Source of the DNA: Aspidapion aeneum
Lineage: Eukaryota; Arthropoda; Insecta; Coleoptera; Brentidae
Assembly (NCBI GenBank): GCA_963576565.1
Contig: OY755047.1
Coordinates: 6,976,931 to 7,040,930 of the forward strand
DNA: 64,000 nucleotides
Reading direction: 5' to 3'
The position numbers and the translations under genes are program-made. This document shows positions 13,931 through 23,915 of the stretch, in pieces; position 1 is the first letter of the stretch, and each line of letters opens with the position of its first letter. Below the pieces are notes generated by a model that had not been told where the DNA came from, did no database searches, and worked only from the letters and a program-made list of their open reading frames with translations.

Positions 13931-16900
13931 ATGTCTGTCTGTAACGACCAACGCGCATAACTCAAAAACCGCTAGCCCGATTCTAATGAAATTTGGTACC
14001 TAAGCTGGGTTTTGGCTCGAGATGGTCCCATTTAAAAATGAACAAAATCCACCAAACACAAGCCAAATAAAAGGGTGGGGGTAGATTTCAAAAATTAAGT
14101 TTATGTAAAAATATGACTTGTGTGATATCAAACGAAAGGTAATTGAGTCTGGAGTTAAACAAAATACATTTTAGTTTATTTAACAAAAAAAGGGTGGGGG
14201 TAAATTTCAAAAATTTGAATTTACGTGAAAATATGGCATATGTGATATCAAACGAAAGGTAATTGAGTCTGGAGTTAAACAAAATACATTTCAGTTTTTT
14301 TTTTTTAAAGTTGGGGGTAGATTTCACAAATTTAAGTTTAAGTAATAACATGGCTTGTGTAGTATCAAACGACAGGTAATTGAGTCTAGAGTTGAATAAA
14401 ATATATTTCAGTTTTTAGTTATATTAGCTCACACGTACACTATAAATATAGTATCTAGTGTGAGCTTAAGTGCCCATAAATTGGCAGAGTATTTTCAGGA
14501 CTTCAATGTGATCAACATATGTTAAAATCGCAACTACACCACCCTTTGCAAGCTAGGACTTTTTTTCGCTTTAATAACTGCTCTATCGCCTTTCTTGGGT
14601 AGAATAATGGTTATATATTCTTTCCAGTTGTTTTTCATAGAAAACAAAAATTACAAATTTTCAGGGACAACCCAAGCCGAAAACGAACAAGACCCAATGG
14701 CGATAGCAGCACTGGACAAATGTCTTCAATTGGACCCGTCAAATTTGACAGCTCTTATGGCGCTGGCTGTCAGTTACACCAACGAAAGCTACTACAATCA
14801 AGCATGTCAAATGCTTGTCAACTGGTTAAGGAATAACGCCAAATATAAGGACTTGGTCCCTGATGGTTGGAGCATGCCAAAACAGGTTACTAGTTTACTT
14901 GGTAAGTTTGTTTATTTCCTCTGTAATAGGGTTGAACACACTTCTATTATTTTATGTGAAACTCTATGGTCGGATGACGTAAATCTTCAGGAAAATTAGA
15001 CAAAAGCTTAGATAACTAATTAAGCTAGATAATATTAGCTCACACATAGGCTATACTATAGTAGTGTGAGCTATGGTGATCCTAATATTTTCGAGAAAAA
15101 AAAAGTTGCTCCGATTTCAAAAATTTTTATATATCTTTGCGTTTCAGATGATTTTGAAACTTTTTTGTTGCGCCGTCTGTCTGTCTGTCTGTATGTCTGA
15201 CTGTAACGACCAACGCGCACAACTCAAAAATCGCTAGGCCGATTTTAATGAAATTTGGTACCTAGGCTGGGTCTTGGGTCGAGATGGTCCCATTTAAAAA
15301 TGAACAAAATTCACCGAACACAAACCAAATAAAAGGGTGGGGGTAGATTTCAAAAATTAGAGTTTATGGGGAAATATGGCGTGTGTGATATCAAACGAAA
15401 GGTAATTGAGTCTGGAGTTAAACAAAATACATTTTAATTTATTTAAAAAAAAGGGTGGGGGTATATTTCAAAAATTGGAGTTTAAGTGAAAATATGGGGT
15501 GTGTGATATCAAACGAAAGGTAATTGAGTCTGGAGTTAAAAAAAAATACATTTTAGTTTTTAAAAAAGATTGTAGATTTGAAAAATTAGAGTTTAAGTCA
15601 AAACATGGCTTGTGTGGTATCAAACGAAAGGTAATTGAGTTTGGAGTTCAATAAAATATACTTCAGTTTTTAGTTATATTAGCTTTCAAGTAGATACACT
15701 AAAACTATAGTACCCAGTGTGAGCTTATGTGCCCATAGATTGGCAGAGTATTTTTCTTTGTGTTCTTGTTTGATTCATTCTCTGAACATGTCCCAACGAA
15801 GCTAATCTTCTATTATTGATGAATTTCACGATATTTGTACCATCTATTAACTATTTTAATTTATAATTCATCCATATTCGCCAAAAGTCATCTTCTGTTT
15901 GTACGGGTCGAAGATTCTTCTATTATTTTATGTGAAACTCTATGGTCGCATGACGTAAATCTCCAGGAAAATTAGACAAAAGCTTAGATAACTAAGTAAG
16001 ATAGATATTTTTTTTTCATCAGGTACGGACAGAAAAGAACTCAAGTTCATTATTTTTCTTTGTGTTCTTGTCTCATCCATCATCGGAACATGTCCCAACG
16101 AAGCTAATCTTCTACTTTTGATGAATTTCACGATATTTGCACCATCTATTAGCTGTTTTAATTGATAATTCATTTGTATTCGTCAATAACGATCTTTTGT
16201 TTATACTGGTCCAAGATACTTCTATTATTTTATGTGAAACTCTATGGTCGGATGACGTAAATCTCCAAGAAAATTACACAAAAGCTTAGATAACTAATTA
16301 AGATAGATAATATATTTTTTGCAGGTACAGACTATCAAAAAACGGTACAAGAGATGTATATGACGGCAGCTCAACGGAACCCTCAAAACAATATAGATTA
16401 TGAAGTACAATGTGGATTAGGTATGTTATTATACAGGGCGGTAACAAATTTGATTGAAAATAAAATGGTATGACTCACAATATTTTAATCAATGACCCTG
16501 TAAATTAATTATATTTTTGCTGTTTTTTTTGTCCAGGTGTCCTTTGCAATCTCACAGGAGAATACGAAAAAGCAGCCGACTGCTTCAGGGCCGCATTGCA
16601 CGTCCGCCCCGAGGATGCCCAGCTGTGGAACCGCCTGGGTGCGACCCTGGCCAATGGTTCCAAGGCTGAAGAGGCAGTAGAAGCGTACCATCACGCCTTA
16701 AGTCTGTCTCCTGGGTAAGTCTTTCTCTAATACAGGGTGTCCTGAAACTATGTGTCAATGTTTTAACCGCATATTCTACGGCCCAAAATAAAAGATAAAA
16801 TTTCACACAAACTAGGTTCCAAAATTGCTCCGTTTCCGAGATACAGAGTGTTGAAGTTAAAAAATAAAAATCGTATTTTTTAAATTTTATGAACAGTTTT

Positions 16901-19900
16901 AAACGTATTATTTTTTAAATTGGTACTCGGAGGTTTTTTATCCTACATATATTTATCAAGCATAAACGGAAAATGGCATTCATATCCTCAATACATAAAA
17001 GAGGAAACAAATTGGATTGCAACAATTACAGAGGAATTTTAGTAACCAGTACTCTAAGTAGATTGTACGGTAGGATTCTTAGAGATCTAATAGAGAATGA
17101 TTTTCATGAACAAGAAAAAGAAGAGCAAAGTGGGTTTCGTGAAGGCAGATCTTGTAGTGATAATGTTTTTTGTCTTAAACAAGTAATTGAGAAAAGGAGC
17201 GCCAGAAATATAGCGACTCAAGTTACCTTTGTGAACCAACAAAAAGCATATGATACAAATTAACATCAATCATTCATACATAAAAGCGATAAAAAAAACT
17301 ATACCAAAATGAAATTAGAATTCGACTTTCAAAAGGCTTTTTTTTTATTTGTCAAACACACTGTGTTTTTTTTTATTACAATCTAGTCAGTAAGACTAAT
17401 TAGCAATTTTGTTTTAACTTAATTTACTAGAAAAGTCAGATTTAAACTTAGGGTTTACTCAACAGTTCTCCCCGCTTTGTTTAGTCTGTAACTCACAATT
17501 GTGTTGTGTTTATAGCATTATTTTGTTTTATGTGTAATTCACTTAGTTTACTAGCTCAAACGGCTTCACTCTTTTTAGTCTTCGAACTAGCATAGTATTG
17601 TCTAGAAGCTGAATTGGTTACACATTCACATGCCGATGGAGTCTATCTTCATGGTTTTTTGCGTACTTTTTTATAGTCTCTGCTACAGTTTCGATTTTTA
17701 GATCTCGATGAAGGTCACTATTTCGAACGTACCAAGGTGCATTCACAATGTTTCTTAATACTTTATTTTGAAATCTCTGTACAACTAGAATGTTACTCTC
17801 TTTAGCACAACCCTATAGTTGAATACCATATGTCCATACTGGTTTCAGTATTTGTCTATAAAGCAGTAACTTATTATGAATTGTTAAATTGGACTTCCTT
17901 CCAATTAGCCAGTTCATTTTTCTATACCTTATCTCAAGTTCTTCTTTTTTTTTTCTTAACATGTGCTTTCCAGCGCAATTTGGTATCAAGTGTCATACCT
18001 AGATATTTTGCCTGATTCGAATATGGTACTGGAATGTTGTTAATTGTTATTTGTATGTGATTTATATTTTTGTTTGTAAAATCAACATGAATTGATTTGG
18101 TTTCATTTAATTTTATTCGCCACTTTGTGGTCCAACTGTGAATTTGGGTGACTGCATCCTGAAGTTTCTCTATGCATTTTTCAATAGATTTTTCTACCGT
18201 CAATAAACCAGTATCATCGACAAATGTTGCTAAGTGACAATTTTCTGGCTTTGGGATATCACAAGTGAATAATAAGTATAGATAAGGGCCTAGTACGCTA
18301 CCCTGGGGCACGCCTGCTTGAATTTCTCTTTAATTTGAGTATGAGTCTTCCTGTTTTACTCTAAAATGTCTATCAGATATGTATGATTCCAAAATATCCG
18401 AATACTGTTTTGGCAGAAACCTTTTTAGTTTAAAATTAAGGCCTTCATGCCACACTTTGTCAAATGCTTGTGCTACATCTAGAAAAACTGCAGAACAAAC
18501 TTTTCCCTCTTCTAGTGCTTTTTCTATTATATTAGTAATTCTGTGTACTTGATCTATCGTGGAATGCTTGTCTCGAAAACCAAATTGATGAGATGGAATA
18601 ATTTCTTGTCTTTCTATGATGGGTTTTATTCTTTTAAGCAATAATTTTTCATAGAGCTTGGATATAATTGGCAGCAAAGATATTGGCCTGTAAGATGACA
18701 CGTCATGGAGTGGTTTTCCCGGTTTTGGAATCATGATAACTTCTGCAACTTTCCACAGTTTAGGTACATACCTAAGCCTAAAAGACGCATTAATTAGGTT
18801 GCATAGTTTTACGATAGCTTTTCTGGGGAGTTGTTTTATGACTACCCCGTTAATAAGATCATACATACCCTGGGGCTTTTTTCGAATTAATATTTTTGAT
18901 TTCTGTTAATATTTCTTTTGGTGATGTAAGCTTAATATGGTCCTCGATTTGATGGGGTTCATTTAAATGAAAGTGTTCATCTGGTGCTTCGTGGGGCTGA
19001 AATGTTTTTTCTAAATGACTTGCAAAAATATCTGTTTTTTTCAAAAGGCTTAAGACAGGGATCTGTACCTCTACAACTCTTTTTAAAATATATATTGCAT
19101 TAGCTCTAAAAACTGGAAACGTAAAGTACACGGCATGGGAATACAACTTAACGACCGATTTACCATATACACACTACAGTTTGCTGAGGACCAAGTAATT
19201 GTAGCTAATGAAAAAGAAGACATGGAGTATATGATGAGAAAGTTTACGGTAGAATACCAAAAGTGGGGGGGGGGGTTATCAGTGAACGTGAACAAGACAC
19301 ATTACTTATATATTGGAAACGAATCAAGTGAGTTAGAACTAGACAATGGACAAACAATATCTTCATGCAATGAGTATGTATACTTCGGTGTCACATTTGA
19401 TAAGACAGGAACAGACTATAAAGAACTGGAAAAAAGAATAGTAAAAGCAAAACAGGTTATTGGATGTCTTAACTGTATTTTATTGAGCAGAGAGATAGAA
19501 AAAGAATGTACAATTTAACAGACATGAAACAATGGTGAAAAGCACGCTGTTGTATCGAATAGAGACTTATCGCGTAACAAAAAAATACAAAACAAAGATG
19601 GAAAGTGTCAAAATAAGAAGATCAATGATAATATCTAGAACATGTCATATAAGAAATGAGATCATAAAAGAAACAATTGGAATCGAGGGAAGCATAACGG
19701 ATGACAACATTAAACGAGAATTGATATGGTACGGCCATGTACAACGGATGAACGACGAAAGATTACCAAAGCAGGTCCTAGAATGGCAATCAATGGGGCG
19801 CAGAAAAAGAGGTAGTAGGTATTTTATGATGCGAAACCCGAATATGGATACTTTTTTACTGTGGCCGTTACAGGGTGGTTTACACTGCACTTGGATTAGG

Positions 19901-22706
19901 GTCACTGCATCACGAAGACATAGTGTCTATGGAGACGCCAGGCTTCCAGGATGCAGTGATCCTACACTTTGAGTGTGCTAATGGGCTAGGATGCTAAGGA
20001 AGGTATCAAATCCATCATGAATCCATTTATTTAGACCATTAAAAACACCATCCCCTAGGTTTTAAAAGGGGTGGACGACGCGTTTGGGGATAGCTTATGG
20101 TAATGATGCGGAAAAAAACTCATTTTAATATTATATTCTTTTTTTTACAGGTTCATAAGGGCTAGATACAATGTGGGCATCACTTGCATAAACTTGAGAG
20201 CTTACAGGGAAGCTGCGGAACATTTTTTGACAGCTTTAAATCAACAAGCAAGAGGTACAAATATAATTTTATCTATAAAAAAAAAATAAGAAAGCTAAAA
20301 AAAATGCTATTGAAAGCTTTTTCAAAGTCTATTAATGCAATATATAGTGGAATGTTGTATTCGTTGGCTCGTTCTATTAGGATTTTCATGATTAATAGAT
20401 GGTCAACTGTACTGAAGCCTGCTTTTTCTGTTGATTAATTTTCATAAAATTTTATTGTTAGTTTTAGTCTATCTGTTAATATATTAACAGACTGTCTTTC
20501 TAGAAATTTTTGCAAGGCCAACACAAAAATAGAGGCCACGACCCTGAAAAAATCAGCTGTTCTCCCGGGGCTGAATTTTACATTGGGTCTTATGGGAGGT
20601 CAGACGTTTTTTTATGATATTTTCAAAATGGCACTACAGATTTCCGCCAAATTTCAGTGAAATATTCTTTGACACCATCCCGATATTCCACCAAAGGTTT
20701 GTAAGGAAGCAACATGATTAAAAGGTTAAACTCTTCAAGATTTAGCATTCCTTATTTTGAATTCAAATTACCCGCCATGTACCACATGCCAACTGTTATA
20801 TTTGACATGTATTTGACTTTGTCATATGTGATTGTCACATTCGCTTCTGCTTTAAACTTAATTTTTGTGTGAGCTAATGAAGCGGTTATGAAAAATTAGG
20901 GCTTACTATACATTTAAAAAAAATTGTTCTGCCAGAATAAATTAAAAACAATCTCAAAAACGGCTTTATTTAACAAAAAATCAAATATCCATGAACCGTC
21001 ATTCCAACTTCAAAATTTTAAAGACAATCAGCTGTGTCGTAACGTGACCATCAAACAAAAATCAGCCCCGGATGTGACGTCAACAAAGTGGAGGATCGTG
21101 GCCCGTCCATTTTGATAGCCCTGATTTTTGAAACATCTGAGGAACGCAACATGGCTTAAAGTAGAGTCCCTGTATAATGACATATTTTCATATATTAATA
21201 TCAAGGCCAACACAAAAATAGAGGTCACAACCCTGAAAAAATCAGCTGTTCTCTCGGGGCTGAATTTTACATTGGGTCTTATGGGAGGTCAGACGTTTTT
21301 TTATGATATTTTCAAAATGGCACTACAGATTTCCGCCAAATTTCAGTGAAATATTCTTAGACACCATCCCGATATTCCACCAAAGGTTTGTAAGGAAGCA
21401 ACATGATTAAAAGGTTAAAATCTTCAAGATTTAGCATTCCTTATTTTGAATTCAAATTACCCGCCATGTACCACATGCCAACTGTTATATTTGATATGTA
21501 TTTGACTTTGTCATATGTGATTGTCACATTCGCTTCTGCTTTAAACTTAATTTTTGTGTGAGCTAATGAAGCGGTTATGAAAAATTAGGGCTTACTATAC
21601 ATTTAAAAAAAATTGTTCTGCCAGAATAAATTAAAAACAATCTCAAAAACGGCTTTATTTAACAAAAAATCAAATATCCATGAACCGTCATTCCAACTTC
21701 AAAATTTTAAAGACAATCAGCTGTGTCGTAACGTGACCATCAAACAAAAATCAGCCCCGGATGTGACGTCAACAAAGTGGAGGATCGTGGCCCGTCCATT
21801 TTGATAGCCCTGATTTTTGAAACATCTGAGGAACGCAACATGGCTTAAAGTAGAGTCCCTGTATAATGACATATTTTCATATATTAATATTAAGGCCAAC
21901 ACAAAAATAGAGGTCACAACCCTGAAAAAATCAGCTGTTCTCTCGGGGCTGAATTTTACATTGGGTCTTATGGGAGGTCAGATGTTTTTTTATGATATTT
22001 TCAAAATGACACTACAGATTTCCGCAAAATTTCAGTGAAATATTCTCAGACACCATCCCGATATTCCACCAAAGTTTTGTAAGGAAGCCACATGATTAAA
22101 AGGTTAAAATCTTCAAGATTTAGCATTCCTTATTTTGAATTCAAATTACCCGCCATGTTATATTTGACATGTATTTGACTTTGTCATCTGTGATTGTCAC
22201 ATTCGCTTCTGCTTTAAACTTAATTTTTGTGTGAGCTAATGAAGCGGCTCTGAAAAATTAAAGATTACTATACATTTAAAAAAAATTGTTCTGCCAAAAT
22301 AAAGTAAAAACAATCTCAAAAACGGCTTCATTAAAAAAAAATCAAATATTCATGAATCGTCATTCCAACTTCAATATTTTAAAGATAATCAGCGAGTCGT
22401 AACGTGACCATCAAAAAAAAAATCAGCCCCTAATGTGACGTCAACAAAGTGGAGGATCGTGGCCCGTCCGTTTTGATAGCCCTGTTAATATATCCAAATA
22501 TGTTAATATACAGGGACTCTAGCCTAAAGATTTCTTTATTGACAGGAAAAGACGTGCTGAACAGCGGAGCAATGTCAGAAATGTCAAATACAATATGGAG
22601 TACAATGCAGATGTGTGTATCTCTCATGGATAGGCACGATTTAAGAGAGTTCGTCAAAACTCGAAACTTGGGCGAGTTGAACAAAGCTTTTAATTTAAAT
22701 GATTAA
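1021..22706 (+). CDS. PEX5: PEX5, peroxisomal targeting signal 1 receptor (gene-level span, 8 exons, 5' end outside window)
   Basis: Cytosolic shuttling receptor that binds C-terminal PTS1 tripeptides through TPR repeats and docks on PEX14/PEX13. Eight exons (1021-1154, 3960-4121, 5134-5257, 14665-14901, 16325-16420, 16537-16714, 20151-20254, 22546-22706) join in one frame to 397 visible residues. Three WxxxF/Y pentapeptides, the PEX14-binding signature, lie in the N-terminal part: WTEQY (residue 16), WAQEF (36), WVDDF (72). TPR repeats run from about residue 102 to 345, with helix pairs such as [17 protein letters not shown] and [20 protein letters not shown]. The C-terminal exon has the family's MSE...IWSTM segment. 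About 200 N-terminal residues usual for animal PEX5, including the conserved ubiquitinated Cys, are missing and should lie upstream. An AATAAA overlaps the stop (22705-22710). Identification is strong; exon edges are inferred from splice consensus and phase. Confidence 0.93.
1274..3956. repeat. 149-bp tandem satellite, 18 monomers, inside a PEX5 intron
   Basis: The anchor AGATCAGGCCTG recurs at 1381, 1530, 1679, 1828 and so on to 3914: exactly 17 steps of 149 bp, so no monomer has changed length. Monomers differ by scattered substitutions (for example TTTGTGATTT or TTTGAGATTT). Each carries the small hairpin TTAACC-CTTT-GGTTAA and ends in GTTATTTTAG, a pyrimidine-rich AG like a splice acceptor. 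The array runs directly into the true acceptor of the next PEX5 exon at 3959. The 99-codon minus-strand frame at 3742-4041 is a shadow. Confidence 0.97.
3960..4121 (+). CDS. PEX5: PEX5 exon b
   Basis: Acceptor TTTTTAACAG ends at 3959; donor GAA|GTGAGT. 54 codons in phase 0. Contains the WVDDF pentapeptide and an acidic, glutamine-rich linker ahead of the TPR domain. Confidence 0.92.
4250..4811 (+). mobile_element. DINE/HINE-like hairpin-ended element, copy 1
   Basis: Starts with the hairpin AGCTCACACTAC...GTAGTGTGAGCT and ends AAGTGTGAGCTTAGGTGCCC...TTGGCAGAGTATTTTT. Contains a short CTGT microsatellite, the block CCAACGCGCATAACTCAAAAACCGC (in part), and two ~110-bp repeats (AAAGGGTGGGGGTA... 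to ...AAACGAAAGGTAATTGAGTC). The 3' hairpin is shortened. Family features are described under copy 3. Confidence 0.8.
5134..5257 (+). CDS. PEX5: PEX5 exon c (first TPR)
   Basis: Acceptor CTTTTTTAG ends at 5133; donor TTGG|GTTAGT. 41 codons plus one base. Encodes the first TPR helix pair ([20 protein letters not shown]). Confidence 0.92.
5258..6127. other. PEX5 intron, no gene seen
   Basis: AT-rich intronic DNA with no convincing coding frame. A GGTTCGTATCTC near 5730 resembles a pol III B box but lacks a matching A box. The last ~80 bases (6060-6127) are more GC-rich and lead into the satellite. Confidence 0.5.
6128..12728. repeat. Complex satellite: unit 340 + 31k bp, 15 full units plus a partial, with a 1392-bp higher-order repeat
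   Basis: The anchor CTACATTGACACGG occurs at 6165, 6505, 6876, 7371, 7897, 8268, 8763, 9289, 9660, 10031, 10371, 10711, 11237, 11763, 12103 and 12629. Spacings are 340, 371, 495, 526, 371, 495, 526, 371, 371, 340, 340, 526, 526, 340 and 526, all 340 plus 0, 1, 5 or 6 times 31. The 31-bp subrepeat is CATTTTGATCGAAAATCTTA followed by ATTTCGAATGA. The series 495-526-371 occurs twice in a row (6876-8267, 8268-9659). The left edge has a hairpin (CGTAACCGTGTCAATG paired with a copy near 6165). A DINE/HINE-like element interrupts the last unit. Confidence 0.96.
12729..13444 (-). mobile_element. DINE/HINE-like element, copy 2, inserted in the satellite
   Basis: Reads in reverse: TACTCTGCCAATATATGGGC and a hairpin at the left, ~110-bp repeats, the GACA microsatellite, then the AGCTCACACTAC...GTGTGAGCT hairpin at the right. 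Satellite sequence (AAATATATGTATGTTAGAAAT) resumes directly after it, so it landed in the A-run of a satellite unit. Confidence 0.85.
13445..13740. repeat. Satellite remnant ending in an inverted copy of its TCGA-rich block
   Basis: After about 20 bases of satellite in array orientation, the sequence from about 13467 is the reverse complement of the array's block: TTCGATCAAAATGTCATTCG, then the CGATAAA/ACAAACGAACC motifs in reverse order. It ends in a non-repeated GC-richer stretch (13640-13740). Confidence 0.75.
13744..14494 (+). mobile_element. DINE/HINE-like element, copy 3 (family description)
   Basis: Plan shared by all copies: a 5' palindromic hairpin (AGCTCACACATA...TAGTGTGAGCT); a conserved lead TGATCCTAATTTTTTCGAGA; (CTGT)n; the segment GTAACGACCAACGCGCATAA; a segment containing AAATTTGGTACCTAG; two to four tandem ~110-bp repeats containing GGTGGGGGTA and CAAACGAAAGGTAATTGAG; a second hairpin (AGCTCACACGTACACTAT...AGTGTGAGCT); then TTGGCAGAGTATTTT. 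A microsatellite next to tandem repeats and terminal hairpins, with no TIR or clear target duplication, resembles Helentron-associated elements (DINE-1/HINE). That placement is inference. Confidence 0.85.
14665..14901 (+). CDS. PEX5: PEX5 exon d (TPR)
   Basis: Acceptor AAATTTTCAG ends at 14664; donor CTTG|GTAAGT. 78 codons plus split codons. Encodes TPR helices ([32 protein letters not shown]) and the WLRNN/VPDGW hinge typical of PEX5. The apparent start codon upstream lies in the intron. Confidence 0.93.
15037..15754 (+). mobile_element. DINE/HINE-like element, copy 4
   Basis: Same plan as copy 3. Short (CTGT)n, three ~110-bp repeats, diverged 3' hairpin (AGCTTTCAAGTAGATACACT...), end TTGGCAGAGTATTTTTC. 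Lies in the intron before PEX5 exon e. Confidence 0.83.
15890..16310. repeat. Locally duplicated intronic segment
   Basis: The block CTTCTATTATTTTATGTGAA...AAAAGCTTAGATAACTAA occurs near 14939, 15914 and 16218, with a related segment about TTCTTTGTGTTCTTG (15756, 16053) and CATGTCCCAACGAAGCTAAT (15789, 16089). These are diverged duplications in the same PEX5 intron; no coding content. Confidence 0.6.
16325..16420 (+). CDS. PEX5: PEX5 exon e (TPR)
   Basis: Acceptor TTTTTTGCAG ends at 16324; donor TTAG|GTATGT. 31 codons plus split glycines; TPR segment with [20 protein letters not shown]. Confidence 0.92.
16537..16714 (+). CDS. PEX5: PEX5 exon f (TPR)
   Basis: Acceptor TTTTTGTCCAG ends at 16536; donor CCTGG|GTAAGT. 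58 codons. Carries the best-conserved TPRs ([38 protein letters not shown]), including Asn residues of the PTS1-binding groove. Confidence 0.95.
16960..17327 (+). pseudogene. LINE relic, reverse-transcriptase N-terminal part (left half of an interrupted element)
   Basis: The frame at 16973-17263 encodes RT motifs ([42 protein letters not shown]). It decays into stops and is interrupted at about 17328-17339 by a minus-strand LINE; the rest of the RT resumes at 19052. Same family as the intact-frame copy at 57385-58520. RTE-like by its C-terminal signature; clade is inference. Confidence 0.8.
17340..19039 (-). mobile_element. 5'-truncated Jockey-like LINE nested in another LINE
   Basis: Minus-strand frames give the end of the endonuclease-RT linker (18859-19039), RT with [34 protein letters not shown] and [14 protein letters not shown] (18330-18866), then, after a frameshift near 18320, [15 protein letters not shown], the active-site box FVDDT and [17 protein letters not shown] (17934-18311). 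The 3' end is the T-run starting at 17340 (poly-A on the minus strand). TTCAAAAGGCTT flanks both sides (17328-17339 and 19040-19051), a 12-bp target duplication. Dead copy. Confidence 0.88.
19052..19815 (+). pseudogene. LINE relic, right half (RT palm to C-terminus)
   Basis: Continuation of the relic at 16960. Frames at 19135-19518 and 19532-19815 show [20 protein letters not shown] (active site FADDQ changed to FAEDQ), [14 protein letters not shown] and the C-terminal [20 protein letters not shown] signature. Several frameshifts and a G-run at 19264. After about 19815 the sequence no longer matches the family. Confidence 0.82.
19816..20150. other. Intronic repeat fragment before PEX5 exon g
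   Basis: No gene. The part at 19965-20025 (AATGGGCTAGGATGCTAAGG, then ATCCATCATG) is related to the flanks of the hAT-like element at 56675-56692 and 60210-60240, so both belong to one unnamed repeat family. Confidence 0.5.
20151..20254 (+). CDS. PEX5: PEX5 exon g (last TPR)
   Basis: Acceptor TTTTTTTACAG ends at 20150; donor AGAG|GTACAA. 34 codons: [20 protein letters not shown], the arginine-asparagine TPR that contacts the PTS1 carboxylate in this family. Confidence 0.94.
20513..21123. mobile_element. MITE family A, copy A1 (611 bp, 7-bp target duplication)
   Basis: Ends CAAGGCCAACACAAAAATAG...GCCCGTCCATTTTGATAGCCCTG are imperfect inverted repeats (both arms read CARGGC...GGCCACGAYCCT). 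Flanked by ATTTTTG at 20506-20512 and 21124-21130. Short open frames on both strands are shared with other copies only through sequence identity. Confidence 0.85.
21202..21812. mobile_element. MITE family A, copy A2
   Basis: Nearly identical to A1, offset by 689 bp. Left flank TTAATAT (21195-21201). The ~78-bp linker 21124-21201 is repeated after it, so A2 and its linker arose by tandem duplication. Confidence 0.85.
21891..22484. mobile_element. MITE family A, copy A3 (594 bp)
   Basis: More diverged than A1/A2, with small deletions. Flanked by TTAATAT at 21884-21890 and 22485-22491, a 7-bp target duplication. Confidence 0.83.
22546..22706 (+). CDS. PEX5: PEX5 last coding exon
   Basis: Acceptor TTTATTGACAG ends at 22545. 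52 codons and [23 protein letters not shown] then [14 protein letters not shown], the C-terminal helix bundle. AATAAA overlaps the stop. Confidence 0.94.
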
Positions 22707-22864
22707 TAAATTTTAAAAAAATAATAATAATAGGGTGTTTTTTATACAGGGTATTTTTGAATACCATGCTAATATTTAAGGAAGTAATTCTTGAATTTAT
22801 TTTAAGATAAAAAACTTTATATGAACATACCCCGTGTTTTAAGAACATCGAAACAGAGTCCTTT

Positions 22865-23425
22865 TTGGGTATTTGGAGTGCGAATTTGGAGAAAAGCTCG
22901 GACACGTCGATTTTGTTTCCGAGAGCGACACTTTTTGGCTATCTTGAAATTTTTGTAGCACGAACCCCCTTCGAGGGATATACTTTACCCCTATATTTTG
23001 AATAGGGAAAGTGGGTCTAGTGATATCTTATTTTGAAGCTCTCTTAAATATCTTTTCAACCGTGTAAAAATTTCGAAAATCCATCAATTAGTTTTTGAGA
23101 AATTTGCTCTCAAATTTTAAAATTTATAAAATTCTAATTAAATTTTTATTTTATCAGTCTATGTTAAATTTGAAAGTTTGAAGGCAATTATTTCAAAAAC
23201 TAATGAATAGATTTTTGAAATTTTTACACCATTGTAAGGACATTCAAAAGGTCTTTAAAACAAAGGTATCACTAGACCCACTTTTTCTATTCAAAATATA
23301 GGGGTAAAGTATACCCCTCGAAGGGGGTTCATGCTACAAAAATTTCAAGATAGCCAAAAAGTGTCCCCCTCACAAACAAAATCGACGTGTCCGAGCGTTT
23401 CTCCAAATTTGCACCCTAAATACCC
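22865..23425. repeat. Foldback (inverted repeat) element F1
   Basis: The left arm (GGACACGTCGATTTTGTTTC, GGCTATCTTGAAATTTTTGT, ATATTTTGAATAGGGAAAGT) returns in reverse complement in the right arm up to CGACGTGTCCGAGCG. Arms are ~260 bp around a centre near 23130-23160. Related copies at 28290-28445 (one arm) and 31478-32045. No gene. Confidence 0.85.
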
Positions 23426-23915
23426 AAAAAGGCCTCTCTTTCGATGTTCGTGAAACATTTTGGGGGCCCATTTGTGCACCAATGGGGGCCCAATTTGCGC
23501 ACTAATAAGGTTTGCCAGAATTCTTATTAAAGTCTGCCGTATTTCACGGAGCAACTGAGCAAGCTGATGTCAAAGAGTGCAGCATTTCTACTGTTAGACC
23601 ATGGACAGAAGGATCTGTTTTTGGTTAGACAGCATTTTACTTCTAATAATTTTTTTCTGAAAATGGACTTGGAAAATAAAAATATTATATATTAGCATGT
23701 TATTCAATAACTCCCTGTATACACAGGGTGGGGGAAAAAATCAATATAATTTGAACGTTATTAGTGTTCCTTTTACAAAAAAACACCCTATAAAAAGACT
23801 GCAAAAATAATTGCAATACATATTGCAAAAAATAATCATTTTTGTTTTCCACTTTTTTAAACTACTACAGTTTGGCAATAATTAATATCGGTGTTTTTTT
23901 TTTCAGTTATTAGAC
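23426..23915. other. Intergenic, no gene seen
   Basis: AT-rich spacer downstream of PEX5 with fragments of GGGTG-type repeat ends (around 23725). No convincing coding frame. Confidence 0.4.

Noticed and set aside
13773..14003. Frames rich in repeated CLSV residues (also at 44844, 51715, 54835 and others)
   Set aside because: Translations of the (CTGT)n microsatellite in DINE/HINE-like elements, not proteins.
20924..22038. Repeated 63-73-codon frames in MITE family A, both strands (also 39547-41032)
   Set aside because: Conserved only because the MITE copies are near-identical; no coding signature and both strands equally open.
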